Positions 24,419-34,131 are shown, numbered from the stretch's first letter. The stretch: 47,932 nt of DNA from an uncultured Lachnospiraceae bacterium (GCA_910579495.1 CAJTVD010000016.1:1-47932); one strand, 5' to 3'. Notes: generated by a model from the sequence alone, not told the origin. Translations and numbers: made by a program.

Positions 24419-26140
24419 TTACAGGTACGCTTTTAATGCTTCTGTAAGTTTCCCTACTTTGTCCTGTGCGTCCTCCATGCTTGTTCCCTTCACGCCCATA
24501 TAAAATTTAATTTTAGGCTCTGTCCCTGAAGGGCGTGCGCAGCACCAGGAATCGTTGGTAAGGTCAAAGTAAAGTACATTGGATTTCGGCAGCCCGGTAG
24601 GCCCTTCTTCCCCGGTGGCAAGATTCCTGGCTACATCCCTGTCGTAATCCCTGAATTCTTTTACTTCCAGGTCCCCGAAGTTTTTCGGCGGGTTGCTGCG
24701 GAGCTTATCCATCATTTCTGCTATCTGCTTGGAGCCATCAATGCCCTTTAAGGTAATGGCATATTGTGTCTCCTTGAAATAACCGTACTTCTCATAGAGC
24801 TTCAGCATCTGGTCCCAGACAGTGATGCCGTTCTTTTTGCACCATGCTGCCACTTCGCACAGGCACATAACGGCCACAACAGCATCCTTATCCCTTGCGT
24901 GGGTCCCTGCCAGGCAGCCATAGCTTTCTTCCAGGCCAAATACGTAATTGTTGGAGCCGCTTAATTCAAAGAGCTTAATCTGTTCCCCAATATACTTAAA
25001 GCCGGTAAGCACTTCGATAAATTTCACATTGTAATCTTTGGCGATTGCCGACGCCATATTGGTAGTAACAATCGTGGTTACCAGGGCGGGATTTTCCGGC
25101 ATGGTCCCTGTGGCCGTCCTTTCCCTTAAGATGTATTCTGCAATCAGCATTCCGGACATATTTCCTGTAAAGGGAACGTATTCCCCGGTATTTTTATCCA
25201 GGGCATAGATTCCCAGGCGGTCCGCGTCAGGGTCGGTTGCCAGCACGATATCGGCATTCTTTTCTTTCGCCAGGGCAAGGGCAAGGGTAAACGCCTTGGG
25301 GTCTTCCGGGTTAGGGTATTCTAATGTGGTAAAGTCAGGGTCTGGAAGCTCCTGCTCAGGCACTACATAAACATGCTTAAAGCCCAGCTCGGAAAGGATC
25401 CTCCTGACAGGCACATTTCCTGTCCCATGGAAGGGAGAGTATACGATCCTGATATCGTCCGCCACTTCTTTGATGATTTCCGGGTGGATGATCTGTTTCT
25501 TTAACTCTTCCATGTAAGCGTCGTCAATCTCCTTGCCAATTACCTGGTAGAGCCCTGCCTTGATGGCCTCCTCCTTGTCCATGGTCTTTACTTCATGGTA
25601 ATTGGTAACCTTCTTTACTTCGTCAATGATCTCCTTGTCCCTGGGGGCAGCCACCTGGGCGCCGTCCTCCCAGTATGCCTTGTAGCCGTTATATTCAGGC
25701 GGATTGTGGCTTGCAGTGATCACGATACCAGAAATGCACTTTAAGGTGCGCAGGGCAAAAGAAAGCTCCGGTGTAGGGCGGAGGGCGTCAAACACATAAG
25801 CCTTGATCCCGTTGGCTGCAAGGCAAAGGGCCGCTTCGTCGGCAAATTCCGGGGACATCCTTCTGGAATCGTAGGCAATGGCTACGCCCCGTTCCTTTCC
25901 CCCCTGGCTGATAATATAATTGGCAAGGCCCTGGGTGGCCTTCCTTACGGTGTAGATATTCATACGGTTGGTGCCTGCGCCGATGACGCCGCGAAGCCCG
26001 CCGGTGCCAAATTCCAGCTCTTTGTAAAAGCGTTCTTCAATCTCCTTCTCATCGCCTGCTATCCCCCGCAGTTCCTCTTTGGTTTTCTCATCGAAATAGA
26101 CGTCTTCCAGCCAAAAATCATATTGTTCTTTGTAGCTCAT
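24419..26140 (-). CDS. pgcA: phosphoglucomutase / phosphomannomutase
   Basis: Alpha-D-phosphohexomutase interconverting glucose-6-phosphate and glucose-1-phosphate, the precursor for UDP- and dTDP-sugars. The 573 residues match Gram-positive PgcA. Seen: substrate loop GTGGLRG near residue 46, phosphoserine loop TASHNPPEYNGYK with Ser144, metal-binding DPDADRLG near 305, LEESYG near 395 and phosphate-binding RPSGTEPKIKFY near the C terminus. CAGGAGG precedes the ATG. It interrupts a run of GT2 genes and would feed RfbA and other nucleotide-sugar enzymes. Confidence 0.95.
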   Translation of the reverse strand: MSYKEQYDFWLEDVYFDEKTKEELRGIAGDEKEIEERFYKELEFGTGGLRGVIGAGTNRMNIYTVRKATQGLANYIISQGGKERGVAIAYDSRRMSPEFADEAALCLAANGIKAYVFDALRPTPELSFALRTLKCISGIVITASHNPPEYNGYKAYWEDGAQVAAPRDKEIIDEVKKVTNYHEVKTMDKEEAIKAGLYQVIGKEIDDAYMEELKKQIIHPEIIKEVADDIRIVYSPFHGTGNVPVRRILSELGFKHVYVVPEQELPDPDFTTLEYPNPEDPKAFTLALALAKEKNADIVLATDPDADRLGIYALDKNTGEYVPFTGNMSGMLIAEYILRERTATGTMPENPALVTTIVTTNMASAIAKDYNVKFIEVLTGFKYIGEQIKLFELSGSNNYVFGLEESYGCLAGTHARDKDAVVAVMCLCEVAAWCKKNGITVWDQMLKLYEKYGYFKETQYAITLKGIDGSKQIAEMMDKLRSNPPKNFGDLEVKEFRDYDRDVARNLATGEEGPTGLPKSNVLYFDLTNDSWCCARPSGTEPKIKFYMGVKGTSMEDAQDKVGKLTEALKAYL

Positions 26141-26216
26141 TTTTAACCCTCCTGATTTCCTTGATAATTTAGATCTGGCATTTTTACCATATTATCTACA
26201 TTCTACCATAGTATGT

Positions 26217-28274
26217 TTATATTTTCAAAGCAAAGTCACTTCTGTCCAGGGAAAAATTCGGATTGTAATAAGGATCCCCTGCCTCCAGCAGCCCCTTCCA
26301 TTTTTCCCGGAACTGCCCCGCCTCTTTCTCATAGCGCCGGGCCTTTTCCCCGGCATCATCCAGGCCCCGGGATATGGACTCAAAGTGGTACAGCTCCGCA
26401 AAGGGGGTAAACACATTTAAATACCCCTCCTGCCGCAGCTTTAAGCAGAAATCCACGTCGTTCAGGGAAACCGCAAAGGCCTCCTCCAGGCCTCCCACCT
26501 GCCAGAAAAGGGATTTTTTCACCAGCAGGCAGGCCCCGGTGACCGCCGACACATTCTGGGCGTAGCAAAGCCTCCCCATATAGCCCAGGTTCTCCCGGTG
26601 CTGTTTATAGTGGCTATGCCCGGCAGTCCTGTGTGCCCCAAGCCCCAGCACGACCCCTGCATGCTGGATGGTCTTGTCCCCATAATAAAGCTTGGCACCC
26701 ACTGCCCCCACATCCTCCCGCTGGGCATACATCAAAAGCTCCTCCATCCAGTTGACAGTGATCACCTGGGTGTCATTGTTTAAAAGCAGCAGGTATTCCC
26801 CCCTTGCCTTTTTGGCTCCCAGGTTGTTTACCGCAGAATAGTTAAAGTCCCCCTTAAAGGTAACTACCCTCACTTTTTCATCTTTTTCCAGCTCTTGATA
26901 ATAATCGAATATCCCTTTTCCGGAGCTGTTGTTCTCCACCACAATGATCTCATAATTTTCATAGGTGGACTTTTCTTCAATGGAAGAAATACAGCGCCTT
27001 AAGTCCCCCTCATGGTCTTTGTTAGCGATAATAATGGAAATCAGGGGGCTTCCCACAATCTGGTACCGTATCTTAAAAATAGTCTCAAAGGCCCTGGTGG
27101 AGGTGATCTGGAAATGGGTATACCCCTGCCTTTTCAGATGGTCAGCCACCGCCCCTTTTGCCGCATCCACCACATAGGGCTTTGCCTCCACGCCGGAGGC
27201 TACGCTGCCGGGATGGTTCCGCCAATAATACAGCAGCCTGGGTACATGCACCACCTTTTTTGCCTTGTCTGTAAGCCGCAGGATCATATCATGGTCCTGG
27301 CTGCCGTCAAACTGGGTGCGGAACAGTTCCGTCCCCTCTAACAGTTCCCTGGCAAAGACGCTGAAATGGCAGATGTAATTATTAGCCCGCAGGTTGTCTA
27401 TGGCGTAATCGGGCTTAAAATGCATGGTCAGCAGTTTGTTGATATCCCCGCTCCTGAAGGTTGACTCGTCACAGTAAAGATAGTCCGCCCCCTTTTCGTT
27501 AATGGCCTTCACATATTCAAACAAGGTTGCAGGGTGGAGCACATCGTCATGGTCAAAAAGCCCGATAAATTCCCCTGTTGCCAGCTTCAGGCACTGGTTG
27601 GTGTTGCCCGCTATGCCCTCATTTTGGGGCAGTTTCTGGTAGCGTATTTCCGGCCCGAAGCCCTGGATCCCCCGGTTTTCCAGTTCCTTACGCCGGGCAG
27701 CGGCCTTCTCCTGGTATTCCCTGGCAATCCTGCCCACATACCCATGCTCCCCGTCGGAGCCGTCCGCCAGGCAAAGCTCCCAGTTTTCATAGGTCTGGTT
27801 TTCCACCGACTCAATCATCTCCCGCAGGAAATTTTCCGGGGTATTATAAAGGGGCACCAGAATGCTGAACTTCACCTTCCTGGGAAAGGGATGCTCCCTC
27901 TGGGCTTTCGCCTCTTCTGGGGAGGGAAAGCTTTTGGTACCAAAGTTTTCCATTGCCTGGCGCTCAATTTTTTTGTATTTTATCTTGGAAACCACACCCC
28001 TGATATTCCCGCAGTTTTTCAGCCTGCCCCTTTGCCGGAGGGCAAAGTGCATTCCCCGGCGCAGGGGGGCGGACATTTTCCATAAGGGATTATTTTTAAT
28101 CCGGTCCAGTTTAAAATTCAGTTCGTCACACTTTGCCTCCAGGTCCGCAATCCGCCCTGCCAGGTCTGCATTCCTTAAGTGCTCCTTTTCGTATGCCGCC
28201 CGGTAGTCTTCCCCCTGCCCTTCTGCCTCCGGCAGATTCTTGCGGCTTTCCCTTTCCTCGCCTTTACTTCCCAT
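26217..28274 (-). CDS. two-domain GT2 glycosyltransferase
   Basis: A 685-residue protein with a short N-terminal coiled-coil-like stretch (YEKEHLRNADLAGRIADLEAK) and then two GT-A domains. The first runs from KFSILVPLYNTPENFL (residue 133), with FIGLFDHDD, YLYCDES, HFKPDYAIDNLRANNYICHF and SQDHDMIL. The second runs from LISIIIANKDHEGDL (about 405), with YEIIVVENNSS, YLLLLNNDTQ and NDVDFCLKLR. Both keep DxD-type motifs, so both may be active, as in bifunctional enzymes that alternate linkages. It overlaps the preceding gene by 11 bases and has GGAGG before the ATG, indicating co-translation with the GT2 at 28264. Confidence 0.92.
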   Translation of the reverse strand: MGSKGEERESRKNLPEAEGQGEDYRAAYEKEHLRNADLAGRIADLEAKCDELNFKLDRIKNNPLWKMSAPLRRGMHFALRQRGRLKNCGNIRGVVSKIKYKKIERQAMENFGTKSFPSPEEAKAQREHPFPRKVKFSILVPLYNTPENFLREMIESVENQTYENWELCLADGSDGEHGYVGRIAREYQEKAAARRKELENRGIQGFGPEIRYQKLPQNEGIAGNTNQCLKLATGEFIGLFDHDDVLHPATLFEYVKAINEKGADYLYCDESTFRSGDINKLLTMHFKPDYAIDNLRANNYICHFSVFARELLEGTELFRTQFDGSQDHDMILRLTDKAKKVVHVPRLLYYWRNHPGSVASGVEAKPYVVDAAKGAVADHLKRQGYTHFQITSTRAFETIFKIRYQIVGSPLISIIIANKDHEGDLRRCISSIEEKSTYENYEIIVVENNSSGKGIFDYYQELEKDEKVRVVTFKGDFNYSAVNNLGAKKARGEYLLLLNNDTQVITVNWMEELLMYAQREDVGAVGAKLYYGDKTIQHAGVVLGLGAHRTAGHSHYKQHRENLGYMGRLCYAQNVSAVTGACLLVKKSLFWQVGGLEEAFAVSLNDVDFCLKLRQEGYLNVFTPFAELYHFESISRGLDDAGEKARRYEKEAGQFREKWKGLLEAGDPYYNPNFSLDRSDFALKI

Positions 28275-30558
28275 CTGTCCCTACCTCCAGTATCCAGTTG
28301 CTCCAGTTTACCAGCTTCTGCCGGGAGCATTTATCCTCCGCCAGCATCCCAAACTGGTAAACCCCCGGGGGGACCGCCCCTTCCTCCAGCCTTGCGGCAA
28401 ATCCGGTTAAGTCCACGTTTGTCTGGTCTTTCAGGTTTTCCCTGATGTCCCTGCGGAACCTGTCTGAAACAGCCACAGCCCACACCTGCCCGTTTTCACG
28501 GTTTTTCAGCAACAGCCGCCTTTTGTAACAGGCATTGTCCGCCCCGATCACAAAGGAATAGCCCTGGAAATAAAACCCTCTCTCCCTGGCCGGGATAATC
28601 TCTTTGACCCGGTCCGGCACAGTGGCATATTTCCACTTGAATATATCCCTGGCGCATTCCATCCCCACCACCAGGCACTTATCCTCCTTTGCCCGCCCGG
28701 CCTCCTTTGTATAGGGAATTGCCCTGGAAGGGGCCATATCCGGCGTTACCTGATAGTGGAATAAGGGGGAATACTCCGATTCCCAGATATCCGTAGTCAG
28801 GTAAGGATGGTAAAAAGGGTCTTTCCCGTAAAGGCCCAGATGCCGCTCACAGAGGATCTCCCCCTCCCGCATAAGCCGGAGCTGCTTTTCCTCGGACTCC
28901 CCATCCTTTCCCCTGCTTAAGGATTCGTGGTGGTACAGGGCAACATCGTTTCTGGCTACATTATAATATCCCCGCTCATAAATATGGTAGCACAGGTCCA
29001 CATCGTTAAAGGCAACTGCAAGCCCCTGGTAAAAGCCCCCCACTTGGTCAAATACCTCCCGCCTTACCAAAAGGCAGGCGCCGGTGACCCCCAGCATATC
29101 GTGGACCCCCCTGTTCCTGCCAAAGTAATGCACCTTATCATCGCTTAAATACTGCAGCTTATGGGCAGGGCCTATCCGCAGGTTAGTGATTCCCGCATGC
29201 TGGATAATCTGGGAATCCGGATAAAGAAGCTTTGCGCCAACTGCACCCACATAGGAAAGCACCGCCTTTTCCGCCAGCAGGTCCAGCCAGGAGGGCTGGA
29301 TAATCTCCATATCGTCGTTGAGGAAGAGCAGAAGCTCCCCTTCCGCCGCCTGCGCCCCCATATTGCACATTTGGGAAAAGTTAAAGGGCATGGGGCAATA
29401 AAGATAACGGCAGCCTTTCAGCCCCGCCCTTTGGTGGTTATCTGCCAAAGCCCGGGCTTTTTTGTTTAATTCCTGTGTTTTCTTCTCAATTTTCTCCTTA
29501 TTTTCTTCCCTGCTCCCGTTGTCCACCAGGATAAATTCAAAAGGATAACGGGAAACCGTTTTTTCCAGGAAAGAGTCCAGGCACAAAAATAACACCTGGG
29601 GATTGTCTTTGGAGGGAATGACCACAGATACCAGCGGCTCCCCGGGGCTCTTTGGGGTGGGGCTAAATGTTACCCCCGCCTCCTGGCGCACCTCTTCCCC
29701 TGCTCTCCCGGGAAGGCGGCAGTGCTTTAGCTTTTCATAGCCGTCCGCCTGGTTGTGGAACAATACCTGCCTGATATGGTATACCGGGGCCTCCCCCTGG
29801 GGCTTCCTTAACCCAAAAGCCCCCTTTTCTTTGAGCATTTCAAACAAAAGCAGGTAAAACCACCTCCTGGCAGCCTCCTGCAGGCTCCCGCCGTCTTTTT
29901 CTTTTTTCCCTTCCGTGCCCGGTCTTTGTTTCCTGGGGCAACGGCTGTAAGCTTCTTTCAGCGCTTCCATCCTTACTGCCACCAGCCCGCCAAAATAAAA
30001 ATCACAAAGAAAACGGTCCGGGGACCAGTCCGGCTTGAACCAGGGAGCCTGCCGCTCCTCCCCTCCCTCCGGAAGGGTGTCCTCGTCCCCATAAACCAAA
30101 ACCGTACTGCCCTCCCTGCTGAACTGATGATAAATTAACGGATATGCAATTTCACTGACCTCGCCCCCATATAAGGATATGATCACAATGTGGGCTTTGC
30201 AGCCTTCAAAAAAAGCGTCCCCATTTTCGTAAAGCAAATTGACAGGCAGGGAGGCCAAAAACATCTTTTTTCTTTTTTGACCGCTTCGGTCTATAGCTTC
30301 ATACGACCGACAAGGATTGACATTATGCGAATGTTTTCCTTCATTTTCCCTGCGGTTTCTTCCATTTTCTTCCTTTTTCGATTCAGTCGTGCGACTTTTT
30401 TTGTTTTTTATAGAAATTGTTCGGACAATTTCATTTTCTTCCTCTTTTTGGCGTATCCAGTTGTTATAATTCAGATTTTCACGCCTGCACTTTATGTCAT
30501 ATAATTTATGCTGTTTTTCAATCAATAAACCCTTCAACTTCTGTCTCAAAAAAAACAC
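28264..30558 (-). CDS. large GT2 glycosyltransferase with degenerate first domain
   Basis: A 764-residue protein. The N-terminal 110 residues are Lys/Arg/Asn-rich and AT-rich. Residues about 115-200 keep only the end of a first GT-A-like domain (VLVYGDEDTLPEGG, WFKPDWSPDRFLC) without a clear nucleotide-binding strand. A complete second domain follows from VSVVIPSKDNPQVLFLCLDS (about 310), with FEFILVDNGS, LLLFLNDDME and FNDVDLCYHIYERGYY. A C-terminal region of about 150 residues ends in a beta-rich segment. The start is a GTG with GAGG eight bases before it. It lies 17 bases after the methyltransferase-kinase gene and overlaps the next GT2. Confidence 0.88.
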   Translation of the reverse strand: MFFLRQKLKGLLIEKQHKLYDIKCRRENLNYNNWIRQKEEENEIVRTISIKNKKSRTTESKKEENGRNRRENEGKHSHNVNPCRSYEAIDRSGQKRKKMFLASLPVNLLYENGDAFFEGCKAHIVIISLYGGEVSEIAYPLIYHQFSREGSTVLVYGDEDTLPEGGEERQAPWFKPDWSPDRFLCDFYFGGLVAVRMEALKEAYSRCPRKQRPGTEGKKEKDGGSLQEAARRWFYLLLFEMLKEKGAFGLRKPQGEAPVYHIRQVLFHNQADGYEKLKHCRLPGRAGEEVRQEAGVTFSPTPKSPGEPLVSVVIPSKDNPQVLFLCLDSFLEKTVSRYPFEFILVDNGSREENKEKIEKKTQELNKKARALADNHQRAGLKGCRYLYCPMPFNFSQMCNMGAQAAEGELLLFLNDDMEIIQPSWLDLLAEKAVLSYVGAVGAKLLYPDSQIIQHAGITNLRIGPAHKLQYLSDDKVHYFGRNRGVHDMLGVTGACLLVRREVFDQVGGFYQGLAVAFNDVDLCYHIYERGYYNVARNDVALYHHESLSRGKDGESEEKQLRLMREGEILCERHLGLYGKDPFYHPYLTTDIWESEYSPLFHYQVTPDMAPSRAIPYTKEAGRAKEDKCLVVGMECARDIFKWKYATVPDRVKEIIPARERGFYFQGYSFVIGADNACYKRRLLLKNRENGQVWAVAVSDRFRRDIRENLKDQTNVDLTGFAARLEEGAVPPGVYQFGMLAEDKCSRQKLVNWSNWILEVGTDGK

Positions 30559-30575
30559 TTATACTGCCTCTCGCA

Positions 30576-32681
30576 TTAGAATATCTTCTTTACCGCCTGC
30601 ATTACATCCTCCGCCATAGACGCCGATACCAGGGAAATCTCCATTTTCACCGTAAGAATATTTTTATTCATCAGCGGAAACTCCGATACCTTAATCGTTA
30701 AATTGGGGTCAGCGGTGTCAAAGATAATACATCCTTCCCTTACATTCTTCCCATTCGTCTCAATATATTTCTTCTTTAACGGCACTTCAGAATTATTCAG
30801 CATAAGCTCTGCAATTTTTACCATGCAGATGCTTTCCGCAGGGTCAATCCTTAAGGAAACCACATTCCTGCCAAAGGAAATTTCCGCCAGGATATTCCTT
30901 TCATCCTGGTACACCTCCTCCAGATAGCAGGAGTCTTCCTCATGGAATCCCTCTCCCCTGTCGTAAAAAACCTGGATCCGCTCTTTTCGCTTTTTCTGTT
31001 GGTAGTGTTCCACCAGCGCCTTGGCATCATAGCTTTTATTGCCAATGGCCGCACAGATCTCTCCCATGGACTTGCGCTTTCCGGTGACCTGTTTCTGGAA
31101 CCGTTTTTCCTTCTGCCGGTACTCCTCTGCCGTCTGCTGGCTCACGCCTATCTTTTTCAATATCAGGTCCAGGTCCAGCTTATTCCTTTTTTCTTCCTCC
31201 AATATGTAGCAATAAACCGCCCGGAAAGCAATCTCCTTGGCCGGGACCTGTTTCCTCATGGTCCACTCATAGTCAATTACCGTCCAGTTATCGCCATCCA
31301 CAAGAATATTGGAAAAAGCCATATCATAATCCACAACGGATTTTTCTTCCCCATAGGAAATCAGTTCAAAATATCTGTCAAACAGCCGGTAGAAGCCTTC
31401 CTTATCCTCCCTCGCCAGGCAGCCGTCCAAAAGGGTTTCCAGTGGTGCCCCCTCCACATAAGGGAATTCCACATACCCCTTATCCTCTGAAAGGATACAT
31501 GGGCTGACAGCAAGGCCGCTGCCCTCATACCGTTCCTTTAACAGTTCACAGGCCCGCTTCATTCCCCGCACATGGCCTGCCGCCTCTTCGTTTAAGGGGA
31601 TTTTCCGCACCCGTTTCCCTTCCGGGGTATCTGCAATCTCCGTCCGGAGGGCATAGCCAAAAGCCCTGTCATTGGAATACTTTACATACCCGGTGTCCGG
31701 GGCTTTTCCCGTTACCACCATATAGGAATTGGAAAAGACTTCAAACAGCCCGTCCTGCACAATACTGTCAAAAACGTATTTTTCATTAAAAAGCTGCATC
31801 CTGTCCCTGTCGAAATTCCGTACATTATTGGTAAGTTCCCCGGGCTGGGGCATTCTCCTGTCAGAATAGACCACTGTAGGAAATTTATAGTCCGGGTAGG
31901 GGTAATAAAAGGAATATTCCTCTATGCCGCAGGATTTCAATATCTTTTCAAGCCCCTGCCTGGTAAAAGTCCGGGCGCTGCCTCCCTCAGGATAGCCTTC
32001 CAGGCCGCTGAAATAGTTGCCCAGGTGGTCCTCCTTGCAGCCCGCCCAGTATTTTAACCCGAATTTGTTTTCTATGGCAATTACAATATGCCCCTCATCC
32101 TTTACATGCTTTTGGACAATTTTCAGGAAATCCTCATAGGGTGTCTGGGTATGGATGTAGGACTGCCCATATTCAAATACCCCTATCAGTAAAACATAAT
32201 CAAAGTCCTTTGGCAGGGAAGGCTCAATATCGCTGAAATTGCCCACATGGATCTGGATATTCTCCCTGTTGCTGTTTCTCTGGGCATTGATCTGGCTCCG
32301 TTTGGCAGAAAGATCCACACAGGTGACCTCCCCCCCTTTCTGTGCCAGCCGCTCTGTAATAGCGCCGCACCCTGAGCCGATTTCCAATACCCGGTCCCCT
32401 TCCTTTATGGGGAGCCAGTCCACAATATTCCCCCGCAGAGGGGATAAGTGGTATAAGACAGGCCAGCTTTTCTTTTCCTCAATAATTCCAGGGTACTCCA
32501 CTGGGGAAAATTCTTTTACAATGGAAAGGAGCTGGTCCTCAACTGCGCCGTCACTGTACAGGTCCCTGCCCGGATAATGGGTATAATCCAGGGATACCCT
32601 GCCTATTTTTCCCGGCAGGCGCCCCAGCACCTCTTCCTGGGTCAGATGTATGGGCTTTCTTCTCTGATTTTCTTCACTCAT
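30576..32681 (-). CDS. methyltransferase-kinase fusion, WbdD-like chain terminator candidate
   Basis: A 701-residue fusion. The first part is a class I SAM methyltransferase: VLEIGSGCG (residues 98-106), acidic VTCVDLS (Asp123), FDYVLLIGVFEY. The second part resembles an aminoglycoside-phosphotransferase/kinase fold: VKYSNDRAFGYALRTEI (N-lobe), FPYVEGAPLETLL (hinge), the catalytic-loop-like VVDYDMAFSNIL (Asp453 and Asn458, DxxxxN) and VIDYEW (Asp470). A charged helical stretch (about 495-570) leads to a beta-rich C terminus. The order methyltransferase, kinase, helix recalls WbdD, which caps E. coli O9a chains. The next upstream gene is wzt with a C-terminal recognition-like domain, as in that system. 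The reaction here is inference. Confidence 0.75.
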   Translation of the reverse strand: MSEENQRRKPIHLTQEEVLGRLPGKIGRVSLDYTHYPGRDLYSDGAVEDQLLSIVKEFSPVEYPGIIEEKKSWPVLYHLSPLRGNIVDWLPIKEGDRVLEIGSGCGAITERLAQKGGEVTCVDLSAKRSQINAQRNSNRENIQIHVGNFSDIEPSLPKDFDYVLLIGVFEYGQSYIHTQTPYEDFLKIVQKHVKDEGHIVIAIENKFGLKYWAGCKEDHLGNYFSGLEGYPEGGSARTFTRQGLEKILKSCGIEEYSFYYPYPDYKFPTVVYSDRRMPQPGELTNNVRNFDRDRMQLFNEKYVFDSIVQDGLFEVFSNSYMVVTGKAPDTGYVKYSNDRAFGYALRTEIADTPEGKRVRKIPLNEEAAGHVRGMKRACELLKERYEGSGLAVSPCILSEDKGYVEFPYVEGAPLETLLDGCLAREDKEGFYRLFDRYFELISYGEEKSVVDYDMAFSNILVDGDNWTVIDYEWTMRKQVPAKEIAFRAVYCYILEEEKRNKLDLDLILKKIGVSQQTAEEYRQKEKRFQKQVTGKRKSMGEICAAIGNKSYDAKALVEHYQQKKRKERIQVFYDRGEGFHEEDSCYLEEVYQDERNILAEISFGRNVVSLRIDPAESICMVKIAELMLNNSEVPLKKKYIETNGKNVREGCIIFDTADPNLTIKVSEFPLMNKNILTVKMEISLVSASMAEDVMQAVKKIF

Positions 32682-32705
32682 GGCACGCTTCCTTTCCGCT
32701 CCCCT

Positions 32706-33974
32706 TCAGTAGCCGTCCATCACCAAAATTTTTGAATTGGCATCGTAATACCCCACTGTATCCTTATCCGAAATTACTGTCAGGTTGAGCACATCATAAA
32801 GCCTGTGGTAGACCTGGAAATCTTCCTTTTCATACCCTGTCACCCCCAGGGACAGGAGGTATTCCCCTCCCTGTAAGTCCATTTTCTGGGTAAAAACAAT
32901 ATGCTTTACGCTCCCTGCCCCCACCGGTTCCAGGAACGCTTTCTCCACCATGGTATTGGTCCCGGTAATCTCCACGCCCTTGATATTCTTAATGGTGTAG
33001 GCAAAAATGGGTTCCGGGATGTCCTCCGCAAACTGCACCGTCATATGGACGCTGCACTCCTGCCCCTTGATAATGGCGCTGCTCTTCCTGCCCTCCTGGT
33101 CAGTGACAAAATATTCCTCTATCACTGCGGATTTGGTGCCGTATTCCAGTAAATCCGGGTTGGCCGCCACGCCCCCTTCCCCAGGGGCGTCCTCCTGTGC
33201 CTCTTCCCCTTCTTCCTCCCCGGGAACAGGGTATTGCCCCACCAGGACCTGCTTGTAGGCGTCTATCATTTCCTTAGGGCTTCCCTCCCCCAGCTTGGTT
33301 CCCTGGTTCAGCAGCACCACCCTGTCACAGTATTTGCTAACACTGCTCAAATCATGGCTTACAAAGACAATGGTCTTGCCCATCTCCTTAAATTCTTCGA
33401 ATTTATGGTAGCATTTTGCCTGGAAAAATACGTCCCCCACTGACAGGGCTTCGTCCACAATCAGGATTTCCGGCTCAATGTTGATGGCTACCGCAAAAGC
33501 CAGCCGCACAAACATGCCGCTGGAATAGGTTTTCACCGGCTGATACACATACTCCCCAATGTCTGCGAAGCTTAAAATATCATCCATCTTATCAGAGATT
33601 TCCTTTTCGGAAAAGCCTATCATAGTCCCGTTTAAATAAACGTTTTCGATCCCATTGTACTCCATGTTAAAACCGGCGCCCAGCTCCAGCAGGGCGGAAA
33701 TCCGCCCGTTCACCTTCACCCTGCCCCCGGAAGGATTCAAAACCCCGGTAATGATCTTCAGGATTGTAGACTTGCCTGAGCCGTTGGTCCCGATAATCCC
33801 CACCGTTTCCCCCTGGTGTACAGTCATATTCACGCCTTTGAGGGCATAATGCTCCTTATACCTCCTTCTGCGGGAAATGCCCAGGGATTCCTTTAGCCTG
33901 TCGGAGGGCTTATCATACAGCTTATAAACTTTTTCCAGATTTTTAACTTCTATGGCAACTCTCTTCTCCTCCAT
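32706..33974 (-). CDS. wzt: polysaccharide ABC exporter ATPase with C-terminal recognition domain
   Basis: ATPase of an ABC-2 polysaccharide exporter. The 422 residues have Walker A GTNGSGKST, Q-loop region ELGAGFN, signature YSSGMFVRL, Walker B ILIVDEALSVGD and the switch His in FVSHD. An acidic linker (GEEEGEEAQEDAPGEGG) then leads to a C-terminal beta domain of about 145 residues. In Wzt such a domain binds the modified end of the finished polysaccharide. The ATG at 33974 has AAGGAG six bases before it; an ATG five codons earlier lacks one. It lies downstream of wzm after a 157-base spacer with a direct repeat, and upstream of the WbdD-like gene. Confidence 0.93.
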   Translation of the reverse strand: MEEKRVAIEVKNLEKVYKLYDKPSDRLKESLGISRRRRYKEHYALKGVNMTVHQGETVGIIGTNGSGKSTILKIITGVLNPSGGRVKVNGRISALLELGAGFNMEYNGIENVYLNGTMIGFSEKEISDKMDDILSFADIGEYVYQPVKTYSSGMFVRLAFAVAINIEPEILIVDEALSVGDVFFQAKCYHKFEEFKEMGKTIVFVSHDLSSVSKYCDRVVLLNQGTKLGEGSPKEMIDAYKQVLVGQYPVPGEEEGEEAQEDAPGEGGVAANPDLLEYGTKSAVIEEYFVTDQEGRKSSAIIKGQECSVHMTVQFAEDIPEPIFAYTIKNIKGVEITGTNTMVEKAFLEPVGAGSVKHIVFTQKMDLQGGEYLLSLGVTGYEKEDFQVYHRLYDVLNLTVISDKDTVGYYDANSKILVMDGY

Positions 33975-33990
33975 AAAAATCTCCTTCATT

Positions 33991-34123
33991 CCAGTACCGC
34001 GCCTGTCCTCACAGACGCCTTTAACCCGCAGAGCGGAATCCTGTTCGCTTCACTCTCATGATTCCCTCTGGGCGTCTTCACGGACTGGCGCTGATTTTCC
34101 CAGTACCGCGCCTGTCCTCACAG
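33991..34123. repeat. 24-base direct repeat and inverted repeats in the wzm-wzt spacer
   Basis: CCAGTACCGCGCCTGTCC followed by TCACAG occurs exactly at 33991-34014 and 34100-34123. The second copy contains a GCCTGT-CCTC-ACAGGC hairpin. Between the copies AGACGCC (34013-34019) faces GGCGTCT (34072-34078). The rest of the locus has gaps of a few to tens of bases, so this spacer stands out. It could be a small duplicated repeat element, a deletion-prone site or a structured RNA segment between the two exporter genes. Confidence 0.75.
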
Positions 34124-34131
34124 GCACGGCC

